Source: a virus
DNA: 31,928 nt
Reading direction: 5' to 3' (one strand)
Virus record (IMG/VR): IMGVR_UViG_3300032073_000132
Location: 1 to 31,928 of that record
Every line of letters begins with the position of its first letter. The first letter of the stretch is position 1. A program made the translations under genes and the position numbers. This document shows positions 21,777-28,810 of the stretch, in pieces. The notes beneath the pieces were generated by a model that was given only the letters and a program-made list of their open reading frames with translations, searched no databases and was not told the origin of the DNA.

Positions 21777-22523
21777 CTAGTTTGCCAAGTAGTAATCTGA
21801 CTCGGAGACATTTGCTGTTGGAAGCAACTCTCGGAACTTATTCATCTGATTCATCTGAGCGTGAACCGGATTCTTCTTGACGATATAGGTGAAGGCATTT
21901 AGTAAAGCCCAACTTGTGCCACGGCCGTGTTCTTCGAAAGTGGGCTTGCGGTATTCTGCGTCCACTAATCCGATTCGGCTGAATGGCATGAGATGATTAC
22001 GTCCCGCTTCCATTAGAATCTCATCAGATTCTGTTGGGGATAACTCACGTTCCCTTAGTCGTGTCACTGTTTCTTTAATGGTTTGTGATTTGACTTCGTA
22101 AACATCTAGGGACTTTTGAATCTCATCACTTAGGCTGAACTGCTTCGTGTGCTTCTTCTGCATCACAATCTCGCCAGTGGCCATCCCGTTGTTGCAAACT
22201 TGAACTACGGCTCCGACAACCATCTTGAGTGATTTGCGTAATGCGTTGGAGGTCACAAAGCCAAGTGACAGGTCCATACCTTCTGGAGTATCAACTCCCG
22301 GTAGTCGCATCTTAAAGGCTCCTGCCAAGTCGGCTTGGTCCTTGGACAGACTGAATCGTGATTCGGTAATTTCCCAACCTCGATTTCTGATCTGCATCGA
22401 GAGGACATCGACAAGGCGACCGTGTTGGATGCCTTGCCAGTATCGACCGGCATTGTCTGGAGTTTCAAGAGGGATTGCTCGGAGTTGATCTGCGTTTGCG
22501 TTTGATCCGTATACAGTAATCAT
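21777..22523 (-). CDS. DUF932-family protein
   Basis: The 248-residue protein resembles the DUF932 family of phage and plasmid proteins. LSLGFVTSNALRKSLKMVVG is followed by AVVQVCNNGMATGEIVMQKK H (about residues 83-124), matching the family's 'NSxDxSxALR' and 'VCxNGMV...KxxHT' blocks. Homologues occur beside replication genes on plasmids and phages, and the molecular role is not established. The ATG at 22,523 follows AAGGAACC and a B-type promoter element at 22,563-22,588. A strong terminator follows. Isolation between its own promoter and terminator suggests high, independent expression. Confidence 0.8.
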   Translation of the reverse strand: MITVYGSNANADQLRAIPLETPDNAGRYWQGIQHGRLVDVLSMQIRNRGWEITESRFSLSKDQADLAGAFKMRLPGVDTPEGMDLSLGFVTSNALRKSLKMVVGAVVQVCNNGMATGEIVMQKKHTKQFSLSDEIQKSLDVYEVKSQTIKETVTRLRERELSPTESDEILMEAGRNHLMPFSRIGLVDAEYRKPTFEEHGRGTSWALLNAFTYIVKKNPVHAQMNQMNKFRELLPTANVSESDYYLAN

Positions 22524-22562
22524 TGATAGGGTTCCTTATTTGGAAAAAGTAATTCGTGTTTA

Positions 22563-22588
22563 AGTATTATCGAGTTGAAGTAATTTTG
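22563..22588 (-). promoter_or_regulatory. B-type promoter element 5, before DUF932
   Basis: CAAAATTA-N8-CGATAATACT, same spacing as the other B elements, 40 nt before the DUF932 ATG. Confidence 0.65.
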
Positions 22589-22592
22589 AAAT

Positions 22593-22619
22593 GAGCAGTT
22601 TCAAGACTTGCTCAGGTCA
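22593..22619 (-). ncRNA. Candidate H-type pseudoknot, copy 4
   Basis: Minus-strand GAC-CT-GAGCA-A-GTC-TTGAAAC-TGCTC. Stem 1 is GAC/GTC and the second pairing GAGCA/TGCTC has 5 bp. It lies 8 nt after the TAA of the gene at 22,628 and directly before a B element. Confidence 0.6.
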
Positions 22620-22627
22620 AGGGGTTG

Positions 22628-22870
22628 TTAGTTGACTACTGAGATTCCGTTGTCTAGGAAGAATCCCACTGTAGGCAAATATCTGTGATCCCTTCGTCCG
22701 CATAGATGACAAACTACAGGGAAGAAACGGCCTTCTTCATTAGTTGCGATGAAATAACTGACTTCTTTGAATGAGTCATCTAATTTAGCCAAGACCTTTT
22801 CCATCTTCTTGATTGCGTTGGCTTGGGTCTTGTAAGTGTTGTATTCTTTGTCAGCGAAAATGTTCGACAT
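22628..22870 (-). CDS. Hypothetical 80-aa protein with CHLCGRRDH motif
   Basis: Starts MSNIFADKEYNTYKTQANAI, has a basic helical first half, and then VVCHLCGRRDHRYLPTVGFF near residues 52-71. The CxxC followed by H could bind one zinc with another ligand. It is the first leftward gene from the divergent point, with AAGGATC before the ATG at 22,870 and C module 5 upstream, so it should be among the earliest expressed. No family is recognised. Confidence 0.65.
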   Translation of the reverse strand: MSNIFADKEYNTYKTQANAIKKMEKVLAKLDDSFKEVSYFIATNEEGRFFPVVCHLCGRRDHRYLPTVGFFLDNGISVVN

Positions 22871-22990
22871 CTGATTGATCCTTAAGTTTTTAATTGGTAA
22901 GAAGTATTAACTTGACTCTTTAAGCCTATCAGATTTATCGACTACAGTAACCATCAAATCTTCATTTTTTTAATTTATTAACACATGTTA
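22871..22990 (-). promoter_or_regulatory. C-type intergenic module 5 (divergent region)
   Basis: Carries the invariant TTAAAGAGTCAAGTTAATA, the TAGGC block, and CGATAA near 22,937, but the terminator part seen in modules 1-4 is reduced to an A/T-rich stretch. No leftward gene lies upstream of it, which explains why no terminator is needed. Confidence 0.75.
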
Positions 22991-22993
22991 GAT

Positions 22994-23029
22994 TTGTAAT
23001 ATGGATTCACGCTTATATGATAAGATAAT
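22994..23029 (+). promoter_or_regulatory. Candidate rightward promoter for the packaging/structural arm
   Basis: TTGTAA (22,994-22,999) and TATGAT (23,016-23,021) are 16 bp apart, a fair sigma-70 match. GATAATA at 23,024 also resembles the core of the leftward B elements. AAAGGAGAT and the small terminase ATG follow. Confidence 0.5.
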
Positions 23030-23053
23030 ACAAGCATAAAAAAGGAGATAAAA

Positions 23054-23818
23054 ATGCCGAAGAAAGTATGGAAGGATGAGAATTACATACTCGCCTATGA
23101 GTTAGCCAAGTCTGGCATGAGTGAAATTAAGATGGCTCAAGCTCTCGGAGTATCCACTGTGACTCTGCGTAAATGGAAGGATACAAAGCCAGCCCTTAGA
23201 TTTGCGATTGAGAAGGCGAGTTCAAATGGAGGCTCAGAGAACATGTCCACTGTGCAAGACTTTCACGAGTACATATATCAAAAGCTGCCATCGCATCTAG
23301 CTAAGATATGGGATGAGATACAGGCTGTTGAGCACGAAGATAACTCCATCCTAAAGATTGAAGCTATGCTGAAGGGAGCGGGTAAAAGAGGCCGCCAGCA
23401 TTTGTTCTTACATGCTCTTGTCACGTCCAACTTCAACGTAAGTCGTGCTTGCTCTATGATGAATATGAGTCGAAAGACATTTGAGAATTGGGTAACGAAT
23501 GAGCCGGAGTTTGGAGAGCTAATGCAGGAGATTGACTTTCATAAAAAGAACTTCTTTGAGGCTGCCCTTATAGGTCTTGTCGCTGGGGGCGATTCTTCAG
23601 CCACCATTTTTGTGAACAAGACAATTAATCGAGACAGGGGATATAATGACAAGATAGAATTGGACGTAAGAGGTTCAGTTCAGCACGAACATCTCCACGC
23701 CCATATCCCGATGGACGAATTAAATTTGAGCTTGGATGTTAAGCGTGAAATTTTGAAAGCAATACGATTCCGAAATCAGAGTATTGATAATGAATCCGAA
23801 GAGGCCATTGCGAATTAA
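23054..23818 (+). CDS. Putative terminase small subunit (DNA-binding)
   Basis: The 254-residue protein contains two helix-turn-helix-like segments: SEIKMAQALGVSTVTLRKWK (residues 23-42), and FNVSRACSMMNMSRKTFENW (about 128-147). The second repeats the 'SRACxxxxMSRxTxxxW' form common in small terminases. A helical region and AALIGLVAGGDSSATIFVNK follow, which resembles the oligomerisation part of phBC6A51-like small terminases. It would bind the packaging site and recruit the large subunit encoded 1.1 kb downstream. The ATG at 23,054 follows AAAGGAGAT. A general DNA-binding regulator cannot be excluded. Confidence 0.7.
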   Translation: MPKKVWKDENYILAYELAKSGMSEIKMAQALGVSTVTLRKWKDTKPALRFAIEKASSNGGSENMSTVQDFHEYIYQKLPSHLAKIWDEIQAVEHEDNSILKIEAMLKGAGKRGRQHLFLHALVTSNFNVSRACSMMNMSRKTFENWVTNEPEFGELMQEIDFHKKNFFEAALIGLVAGGDSSATIFVNKTINRDRGYNDKIELDVRGSVQHEHLHAHIPMDELNLSLDVKREILKAIRFRNQSIDNESEEAIAN

Positions 23819-24212
23819 GAATTGCCCGTTTTGTGCGTGTGAGTTTTTAGACTGTGAACATGACCGACGTAATTTTTGGATGACCTGTTTGTACTGCGGT
23901 ACTGGGGGACCGAATGGTTATCATTTTGGAAATGCCCTTTCAAAATGGAACAAGATGATGAGCAATAGAATAGCAGGAATTGATTTTGGCACACCAGACG
24001 GACAAGCACACTTACGACCATTTTGCCTGAGAGCTTGTCCTTTCTGCGGAGAAGCGGAAAAGGGATTGAATATTATGGGAGAGGAAGAGACAGGTGTCTT
24101 TTGGTGCGCCTGTGATACATGTGGTACAGACGGACCTTATGCTCCCGAAAAGAAGATAGCTGTCCGTATGTGGAATCGCAGAATCAGAGTTAACTCGGAA
24201 CTAGGAAATTGA
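23790..24212 (+). CDS. Double Lar-type zinc-ribbon protein (possible restriction alleviation)
   Basis: The 140-residue protein (ATG at 23,790; a TTG at 23,784 is possible) contains two copies of one zinc-ribbon unit. The first has NCPFCACEF...MTCLYCGTGGP...ALSKWN, the second ACPFCGEAE...CACDTCGTDGP...AVRMWNRR. The order CPFC, then CxxCG(T)xGP, then A-x-x-x-WN is typical of the Lar restriction-alleviation family, in which most proteins have one unit. Lar of the Rac prophage reduces type I restriction by the host. Here the activity is inferred. It overlaps the small terminase by 29 nt and the next miniprotein by 1 nt, and has no clear ribosome-binding site, suggesting coupled translation. Confidence 0.75.
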   Translation: MNPKRPLRIKNCPFCACEFLDCEHDRRNFWMTCLYCGTGGPNGYHFGNALSKWNKMMSNRIAGIDFGTPDGQAHLRPFCLRACPFCGEAEKGLNIMGEEETGVFWCACDTCGTDGPYAPEKKIAVRMWNRRIRVNSELGN

Positions 24213-24298
24213 TGAATACGATAATAATAGTGAGCTTCATATTTTCACTTTGGTTTGTTATTTACCAACTGAAACAATTAAACGCAATCAAGGAGTAA
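24212..24298 (+). CDS. Membrane miniprotein (28 aa)
   Basis: Translation from the ATG at 24,212 gives MNTIIIVSFIFSLWFVIYQL then KQLNAIKE. Residues 3-19 are a single hydrophobic helix. The ATG overlaps the upstream TGA (TGATG), AGGAA lies 6 nt before it, and the last codons contain the AAGGAG of the next gene. This interlocking makes a real gene likely despite the length. Its role is unknown; small single-span phage proteins can be holin-like or regulate others. Confidence 0.55.
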   Translation: MNTIIIVSFIFSLWFVIYQLKQLNAIKE

Positions 24299-24302
24299 TG
24301 AT

Positions 24303-24413
24303 ATGCCTAAAGTAGATGGTAAAAAATATCCCTATACCAAAAAAGGGAAAGCGGCAGCAGCCAAAGCAGCTAAGAAGAAAAGGGAAAAGGCCAAACGTAA
24401 GAAGTCCTATTGA
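24303..24413 (+). CDS. Lys/Ala-rich basic miniprotein (36 aa)
   Basis: Encodes MPKVDGKKYPYTKKGKAAAA followed by KAAKKKREKAKRKKSY. The MPKV-x-GKKYPYT start and Lys-rich end are a common small phage protein type found near packaging and portal genes, with no settled function. The strong positive charge suggests DNA or RNA binding. AAGGAG lies 8 nt before the ATG, and the stop overlaps the next ATG by 1 nt (TGATG). Confidence 0.7.
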   Translation: MPKVDGKKYPYTKKGKAAAAKAAKKKREKAKRKKSY

Positions 24414-24904
24414 TGTTTGAGCATAGTTTTACGGAGCCAGGAGAGACCATCGTGCCAAAGACAGCATCCAAAAATGTAAACCAACCCGATCATTATAATT
24501 ACGGACCTCATGAGGTCATAGATATTATCATGGATCTGAGATTAGATAATGCAGAGGGTAATGTTGTCAAATATATTATGAGGCATAAATACAAAAACGG
24601 TCGTGAGGATATCGAAAAAGCACACCGATATTTGGAGCTTATTCGTGACAACTATGCCCACTGGTATAAGAAGGACCGAGACATAAACCCGCGAGGGGAA
24701 TATGACGACCGAAAGGATTTGATTCTCAAGTATTCTATGGATATGGAATTAAATGTCTATGAAGCAAATGCGTTTCTTAATGTGGCGATGCATAGATGGG
24801 ACGTAAGGAAACATGAGATGATAGATGATGCTCTGGAATACATCTCTAAGATTCTACTCAATTACGATAGTTGGTATGAGAAAGAAGACCTAAATGAGTC
24901 CTAG
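24413..24904 (+). CDS. DUF3310-family protein
   Basis: The protein (163 aa from the ATG at 24,413; a TTG three bases earlier is less likely) contains NQPDHYNYGPHEVIDIIMDL and GNVVKYIMRHKYKNGREDIEKAHRYLELI split around residue 45. These are the hallmark blocks of DUF3310, widespread in phages, often beside nucleotide-metabolism or packaging genes. The biochemical role is unknown. The C-terminal half (about residues 95-160) appears to repeat the helical plan in degenerate form (YEANAFLNVAMHRW...DALEYISKIL). It overlaps the large terminase start by 11 nt. Confidence 0.8.
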   Translation: MFEHSFTEPGETIVPKTASKNVNQPDHYNYGPHEVIDIIMDLRLDNAEGNVVKYIMRHKYKNGREDIEKAHRYLELIRDNYAHWYKKDRDINPRGEYDDRKDLILKYSMDMELNVYEANAFLNVAMHRWDVRKHEMIDDALEYISKILLNYDSWYEKEDLNES

Positions 24905-26351
24905 TTTCAGCGAGACAGATCTTGTCCGAAGTATCACCCAACAGTCCTTCTATGAGTTTCTCAAAGAGTTCTGGGACGTAATCATACCCGAAGAACCAGT
25001 ATGGAATTGGCATATAGAGTATCTTTGCGATGAGTTACAAGAGATAGCAGAACGTGTCTTTGCCGGAGAGCCGAAAGAACACGACCTCATAATTAATATC
25101 TCCCCCGCTTCAACCAAGTCCACTATCGCATCTGTTGCCTTTCCCGCTTGGACTTGGACTCGTATGCCAACGGCGAGACATATATGCGGTAGTCACGCTT
25201 TTGATTTGGGTATGGACTTATCCAGAAAGTGCCGAGACATAGTTTCGACACAAGATAGAGTGGCGAATAAGGCGTGCTATTACGACTGTTTCCCTGAGAT
25301 ACAATTAAGAGATGACCAGAACACTAAGGGGTACTTCGCAAATACCAGAGGCGGTATGCGCAAATCAGTAACGGTAGGCGGTAAGTCTCCGGTGGGATTT
25401 CACGCTCACTTTCTAATCATCGACGACCCTATTGACCCGCAGAAAGTCTTATCGGATGCTGAAGTAAAGAAAGCAAACACATGGATGAACGAAACACTCC
25501 CATCCAGAAAAGTCGATAAGACTCTGACCCCTACGATACTCATCATGCAACGTCTGCATCAGAACGATCCGACTGGCAATTGGTTAGAGAAAACAAGAGG
25601 GACGGATAGCGTTAAGCACATATCACTTCCAGCAGATTTATCTGATGGCTTTGAAGTTAAGCCTAAGCACCTAGCCCACTACTATAAGGACAAGCTATTC
25701 GATCCGCTAAGACTCCCAAAGGCCATACTCAAAGAATCTCGCACACTATTAGGAGAGTTTGGATACAGTGGACAATATGGACAGAATCCAGTACCGTTGG
25801 GCGGCGGTATGTTTAAGGTTGAGCGGGTTAGAATAGATGACTGCCCTGCCGATAGGGAGATTAAACAAAAGATTAGATTCTGGGATAAGGCGGGTACAGC
25901 AGGTGGTGGAGCCTACACAGTCGGAGCATTAATCGGAGTAGATAGGGACAATCGGTATTGGGTACTCGATGTAGTGCGAGGTCAGTGGGATTCTAGTGAG
26001 CGTGAGAAAGTAATACAGCAGACAGCAGAAGCTGATGGTAAGGGAACGGTAATAGGTCTAGAACAAGAGCCTGGTTCGGGTGGTAAGGAGTCCGCAGAAG
26101 CTACTGTAAGGCGTCTTGCTGGCTTCAGAGTAAGGATAGATAGGCCGACAGGGGACAAAGCATTACGAGCTGATCCATTTAGCTCTCAGGTTAATTCTAA
26201 CAATGTGTTCTTAAAGCGGGCCAATTGGAACTCCGACTATCTTGAGGAGCTTAGGTTCTTCCCAGCATCGACGTATAAAGACCAAGTGGACGCATCTAGT
26301 GGCGCATTTAATCTACTGTGTGCCAAAAAGAAAAGGGTTGGGGCGTTGTAG
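24894..26351 (+). CDS. Terminase large subunit
   Basis: The 485-residue protein has an N-terminal ATPase and a C-terminal RNase H-like nuclease. The Walker A-like loop is ISPASTKST (69-77), Walker B is HFLIIDDPID (172-181), and the coupling motif is probably TILIMQRLHQ (214-223). Nuclease acidic residues are D331 in RFWDKAG, E390 in GLEQEPGSGGK, and D465 in YKDQVDASSGAF. It cuts concatemeric DNA and pumps it into proheads. Walker A has PAST in place of the usual G-rich loop, as in several phage terminase groups. The long repeat array starts about 100 bp after its stop. Confidence 0.93.
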   Translation: MSPSFSETDLVRSITQQSFYEFLKEFWDVIIPEEPVWNWHIEYLCDELQEIAERVFAGEPKEHDLIINISPASTKSTIASVAFPAWTWTRMPTARHICGSHAFDLGMDLSRKCRDIVSTQDRVANKACYYDCFPEIQLRDDQNTKGYFANTRGGMRKSVTVGGKSPVGFHAHFLIIDDPIDPQKVLSDAEVKKANTWMNETLPSRKVDKTLTPTILIMQRLHQNDPTGNWLEKTRGTDSVKHISLPADLSDGFEVKPKHLAHYYKDKLFDPLRLPKAILKESRTLLGEFGYSGQYGQNPVPLGGGMFKVERVRIDDCPADREIKQKIRFWDKAGTAGGGAYTVGALIGVDRDNRYWVLDVVRGQWDSSEREKVIQQTAEADGKGTVIGLEQEPGSGGKESAEATVRRLAGFRVRIDRPTGDKALRADPFSSQVNSNNVFLKRANWNSDYLEELRFFPASTYKDQVDASSGAFNLLCAKKKRVGAL

Positions 26352-26449
26352 TACCATGATAGCTTGTAGTCAATGTGTTATCTTTCTGACCCAAGTCATA
26401 GTCATCTTCTCCGCTTGCTCTGTTCCGGTGGTGTGTAGCCACGTTCAAA
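26352..26449. other. Non-coding spacer after the terminase
   Basis: About 100 bp between the terminase stop and the repeat array. A 36-codon frame starting at 26,357 encodes a Cys-rich hydrophobic peptide but has no ribosome-binding site. No terminator is visible. Confidence 0.5.
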
Positions 26450-27255
26450 AGGTGCTGAGACGCTAGGAGATATGCTGAGAAGCTCTGAGAGGTGCTGAGA
26501 TATGTTGATATATGTTGAAGCCAATAACCTACGTTCTGAGACGTTCTGCGAGGTGCTGAGCTTCCTAGGAACTACATTTCTTGGCTAGGAACGTCCTAGG
26601 AACTACATTTCTTGGCTAGGAACGTCCTAGGAACTACATTTTCGGTCGATGTACTACATTTGCATTACATTTGCGGGCATAGGAGCTTCCTAGGAACTAC
26701 ATTTTCGGTCGATGTACTACATTTGATCTACATTTGCGGCAAATGTACGTCCTAGGAACTACATTTTCGGCAAATGTAATACATTTGCACTACATTTGCG
26801 GGGGTAGGAGCTACATTTGCCTACATTTGAGCTACATTGTAGTACAATCGAACAGAATTTGAGCTACATCCTCCTACATCCTTCTACATCCGCCTACATT
26901 TGAATTACATCTTCTACACCTGTAGTACAATCGAACAGAATTTGATCTACAAATGTACTACATCCTCCTACATCCTTCTACATTTTGAGTATAGGAGCTA
27001 TATTTGAGCAGAGTGTACGTCCTAGGAACTACATTTTTGGGCTAGGAACGTCCTAGGAACTACATTTGCGGAGGATGTAGTACATTTGATCTACATTTTT
27101 GGGCGTGGAAGTACCTAGGAACTACATTTCTCGGCTAGGAACGTCCTAGGAACTACATTTTTAGGCAAATGTACTACATTTGGTCTACATTACGCGGCAT
27201 GGAAGTACATTTGTATTACATTTGCGGAGGATGTACTACATTTGCACTACAATTT
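26450..27255. repeat. Helically phased, decamer-based non-coding repeat array
   Basis: About 800 bp with no plausible gene on either strand. The left part (26,451-26,520) is a 10-bp tandem repeat of GNTGCTGAGA type, with TGAG or a variant at 26,456, 26,476, 26,486, 26,496, 26,506 and 26,516. It passes into nine copies of CCTAGGAACTACATTT at 26,564, 26,595, 26,626, 26,689, 26,751, 27,021, 27,052, 27,114 and 27,145, mostly 31 or 62-63 bp apart. Between them TACATTT, TACATCC or the inverse AAATGTA recur every 10-11 bp. Local palindromes include CTAGGA-ACG-TCCTAG and GCAAATGTA-A-TACATTTGC. About fourteen CTAG tetranucleotides are present. A binding site for a polymerising protein, an origin, or a packaging or partition site are all possible. 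Confidence 0.85.
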
Positions 27256-27333
27256 CGACGTAGTGAGCAGATAGGTTAGGGGATGAGCACGAGATTCTAT
27301 ATGCTGAGAAGTAATGAGGGGGTGTGAGAGAAT
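27256..27333. other. Array flank and leader of the next gene
   Basis: G-rich stretch with more TGAG(A/C) words (TGAGCAG, TGAGCAC, TGAGAAG, TGTGAGAG) resembling the left end of the array. No clear -35/-10 pair or strong ribosome-binding site is seen before the ATG at 27,334. Confidence 0.4.
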
Positions 27334-27621
27334 ATGAGCGATTATGAGCAAGAGCCTATTGGGCCATACGTCAACTATTTGGATTTGATAAGTAATAAAG
27401 GCCTCAGAACCTCAATATTTGAATATCCAGAATACGTCAGGGAGGATAAAATCTTAAACAGTGGAGGGAGCCCACTTGCGAAAGTAGTGACCACTGAGGG
27501 CGAGGAGTTACACATCGTCCTAATTTCTTCCTTTGATGGCAGACATTGGTTCTGCTGGATTATCGAGCATCAAAGGTTCGACATAATGGAGACAGGAAGG
27601 CAATGGCAGAATGGCGAGTGA
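27334..27621 (+). CDS. Hypothetical 95-aa protein
   Basis: Starts MSDYEQEPIGPYVNYLDLIS and ends WQNGE. It looks like a small alpha/beta protein with beta strands around KVVTTEGEELHIVLISSF and FCWIIEHQRFDIM. No family is recognised. It is the first gene after the array, and its last 11 nt overlap the metallophosphoesterase start, suggesting co-translation. Confidence 0.7.
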   Translation: MSDYEQEPIGPYVNYLDLISNKGLRTSIFEYPEYVREDKILNSGGSPLAKVVTTEGEELHIVLISSFDGRHWFCWIIEHQRFDIMETGRQWQNGE

Positions 27622-28519
27622 TTTACCGTTTCACGTTTCTAAGTCGGGTAAAAATCTCTTTGATATCAACATGACTTTAAGAGGAGGTTACGCTGCTGAA
27701 TGGGAGCAGTGGGTTCTTCTTTCTAGTGATAGACATTGGGATAATCCAAAGTCGGATCACGCACTACAGAAAAAGCATCTAGACCAAGCCATGGAAAGAG
27801 ATGCGATCATAATAGATGCTGGCGACTTATTCTGTGCTATGCAGGGCAAGTACGATAAGAGGTCATCTAAGTCTGACGTAAGATCAGAACATAATGTGGG
27901 TAATTACTTAGATGCTTTGATTCAAACTGGAGCAGAGTTCTTCGCCCCATACGCAAAGAACTTCGCATTGGTCGCAGCGGGTAACCATGAGACAGCTATT
28001 AAGAAAAGGCATGAGACGGATCTTACTGAGCGGTTCTGTTCTACTGTGAACTACATATCTGGTGAGACGATTCACAACGGCGGCTATTCGGGCTTTGTTC
28101 GTTTTAAGCTGACGGAGATTTACGATGGTAAACAAAAGAGCCTTGGAAGAAATGTCACGCTCCATTACTCCCACGGATATGGAGGAGGAGGCCCTGTTAC
28201 CAAGGGAGTAATTCAGACGAATAGGAAAGCAACGTATCTGCCAGACGCGGACATCGTTATCTCAGGCCACGTACATGAGTCATGGCAGATAGAGTTGATG
28301 AGAGTAAGAGTCGGACGCAGTTCTATCTTCCATGATACACAGACCCATATTTGCTTGCCAACTTACAAAGAGGAATTCGGAACTGGATTCGGAGGATGGC
28401 ATGTGGAAAGAGGAGCACCACCAAAACCCGTTGGAGCTGTATGGCTTCGATTTCATTATGTAAATTCAAGAGACCCTGTTAAACGAGGATTGAAATACGA
28501 TTTGATAAGAGCAACGTAG
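27611..28519 (+). CDS. Calcineurin-like metallophosphoesterase
   Basis: The 302-residue protein has the metal-ligand series of the family: DRH (40-42), IDAGDLF (68-74), AAGNHETA (122-129), LHYSHGYGG (184-192) and ISGHVHE (217-223). It should bind two metal ions and hydrolyse a phosphomonoester or phosphodiester; substrate cannot be predicted. Related phage enzymes lie in varied contexts, including DNA repair (SbcD-like) and nucleotide or cyclic-nucleotide hydrolysis. No SbcC partner is nearby. The position just after the repeat array and before portal genes gives no clear pathway. GGAGGAG follows the stop region rather than preceding a start. Confidence 0.85.
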   Translation: MASDLPFHVSKSGKNLFDINMTLRGGYAAEWEQWVLLSSDRHWDNPKSDHALQKKHLDQAMERDAIIIDAGDLFCAMQGKYDKRSSKSDVRSEHNVGNYLDALIQTGAEFFAPYAKNFALVAAGNHETAIKKRHETDLTERFCSTVNYISGETIHNGGYSGFVRFKLTEIYDGKQKSLGRNVTLHYSHGYGGGGPVTKGVIQTNRKATYLPDADIVISGHVHESWQIELMRVRVGRSSIFHDTQTHICLPTYKEEFGTGFGGWHVERGAPPKPVGAVWLRFHYVNSRDPVKRGLKYDLIRAT

Positions 28520-28546
28520 GAGGAGACGGATCGGAAGAGGTTTTTT

Positions 28547-28810
28547 ATGATGAAGAAGGCGATTAATATCATTCTGATTGGAGTGATATTGGGATCAATA
28601 GGATGGTACGCATGGAGGGCAGAGCAGAGAACAACTGAAGTACGGTCACATGCTATTTCTAACTCTATGATGAGCAATAGAAATGCAATGATGCTTCAGA
28701 TGTTTTTCGATACAGCTCCAGAAGAGATTATGAGAATGATCAGAATGAATAAGTGTAATTGTGGTCACGATAATCCTCTTAAAGCAATAGCGTCTGAAAA
28801 AGAAATCTAA
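28547..28810 (+). CDS. Small membrane-anchored protein (87 aa)
   Basis: The N-terminus MMKKAINIILIGVILGSIGW forms one hydrophobic segment (residues 5-21), followed by a Met-rich helical part (SNSMMSNRNAMMLQMFF) and a CxC-x-H motif (KCNCGHDN, about 69-76). It is probably an inner-membrane protein with a cytoplasmic or periplasmic tail. GGAAGAGG precedes the start; the second ATG at 28,550 is equally possible. The stop overlaps the next ATG by one base. Function unknown. Confidence 0.65.
   Translation: MMKKAINIILIGVILGSIGWYAWRAEQRTTEVRSHAISNSMMSNRNAMMLQMFFDTAPEEIMRMIRMNKCNCGHDNPLKAIASEKEI

Noticed and set aside
1026-22588. Flagellar-type (sigma-28) promoters, because CGATAA resembles the GCCGATAA -10
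   Set aside because: The expected TAAA-type -35 at 11-15 bp is not found; the conserved upstream block is CAAAATCA at 8 bp.
26357-26466. 36-codon hydrophobic frame after the terminase
   Set aside because: No ribosome-binding site, it runs into the repeat array, and nothing couples it to the terminase stop.
26564-27150. CRISPR-like regular spacing of a 16-bp repeat
   Set aside because: The sequences between copies are not unique spacers; they are made of the same TACATTT words, spacing is irregular in multiples of about 31 bp, and no cas genes are present.
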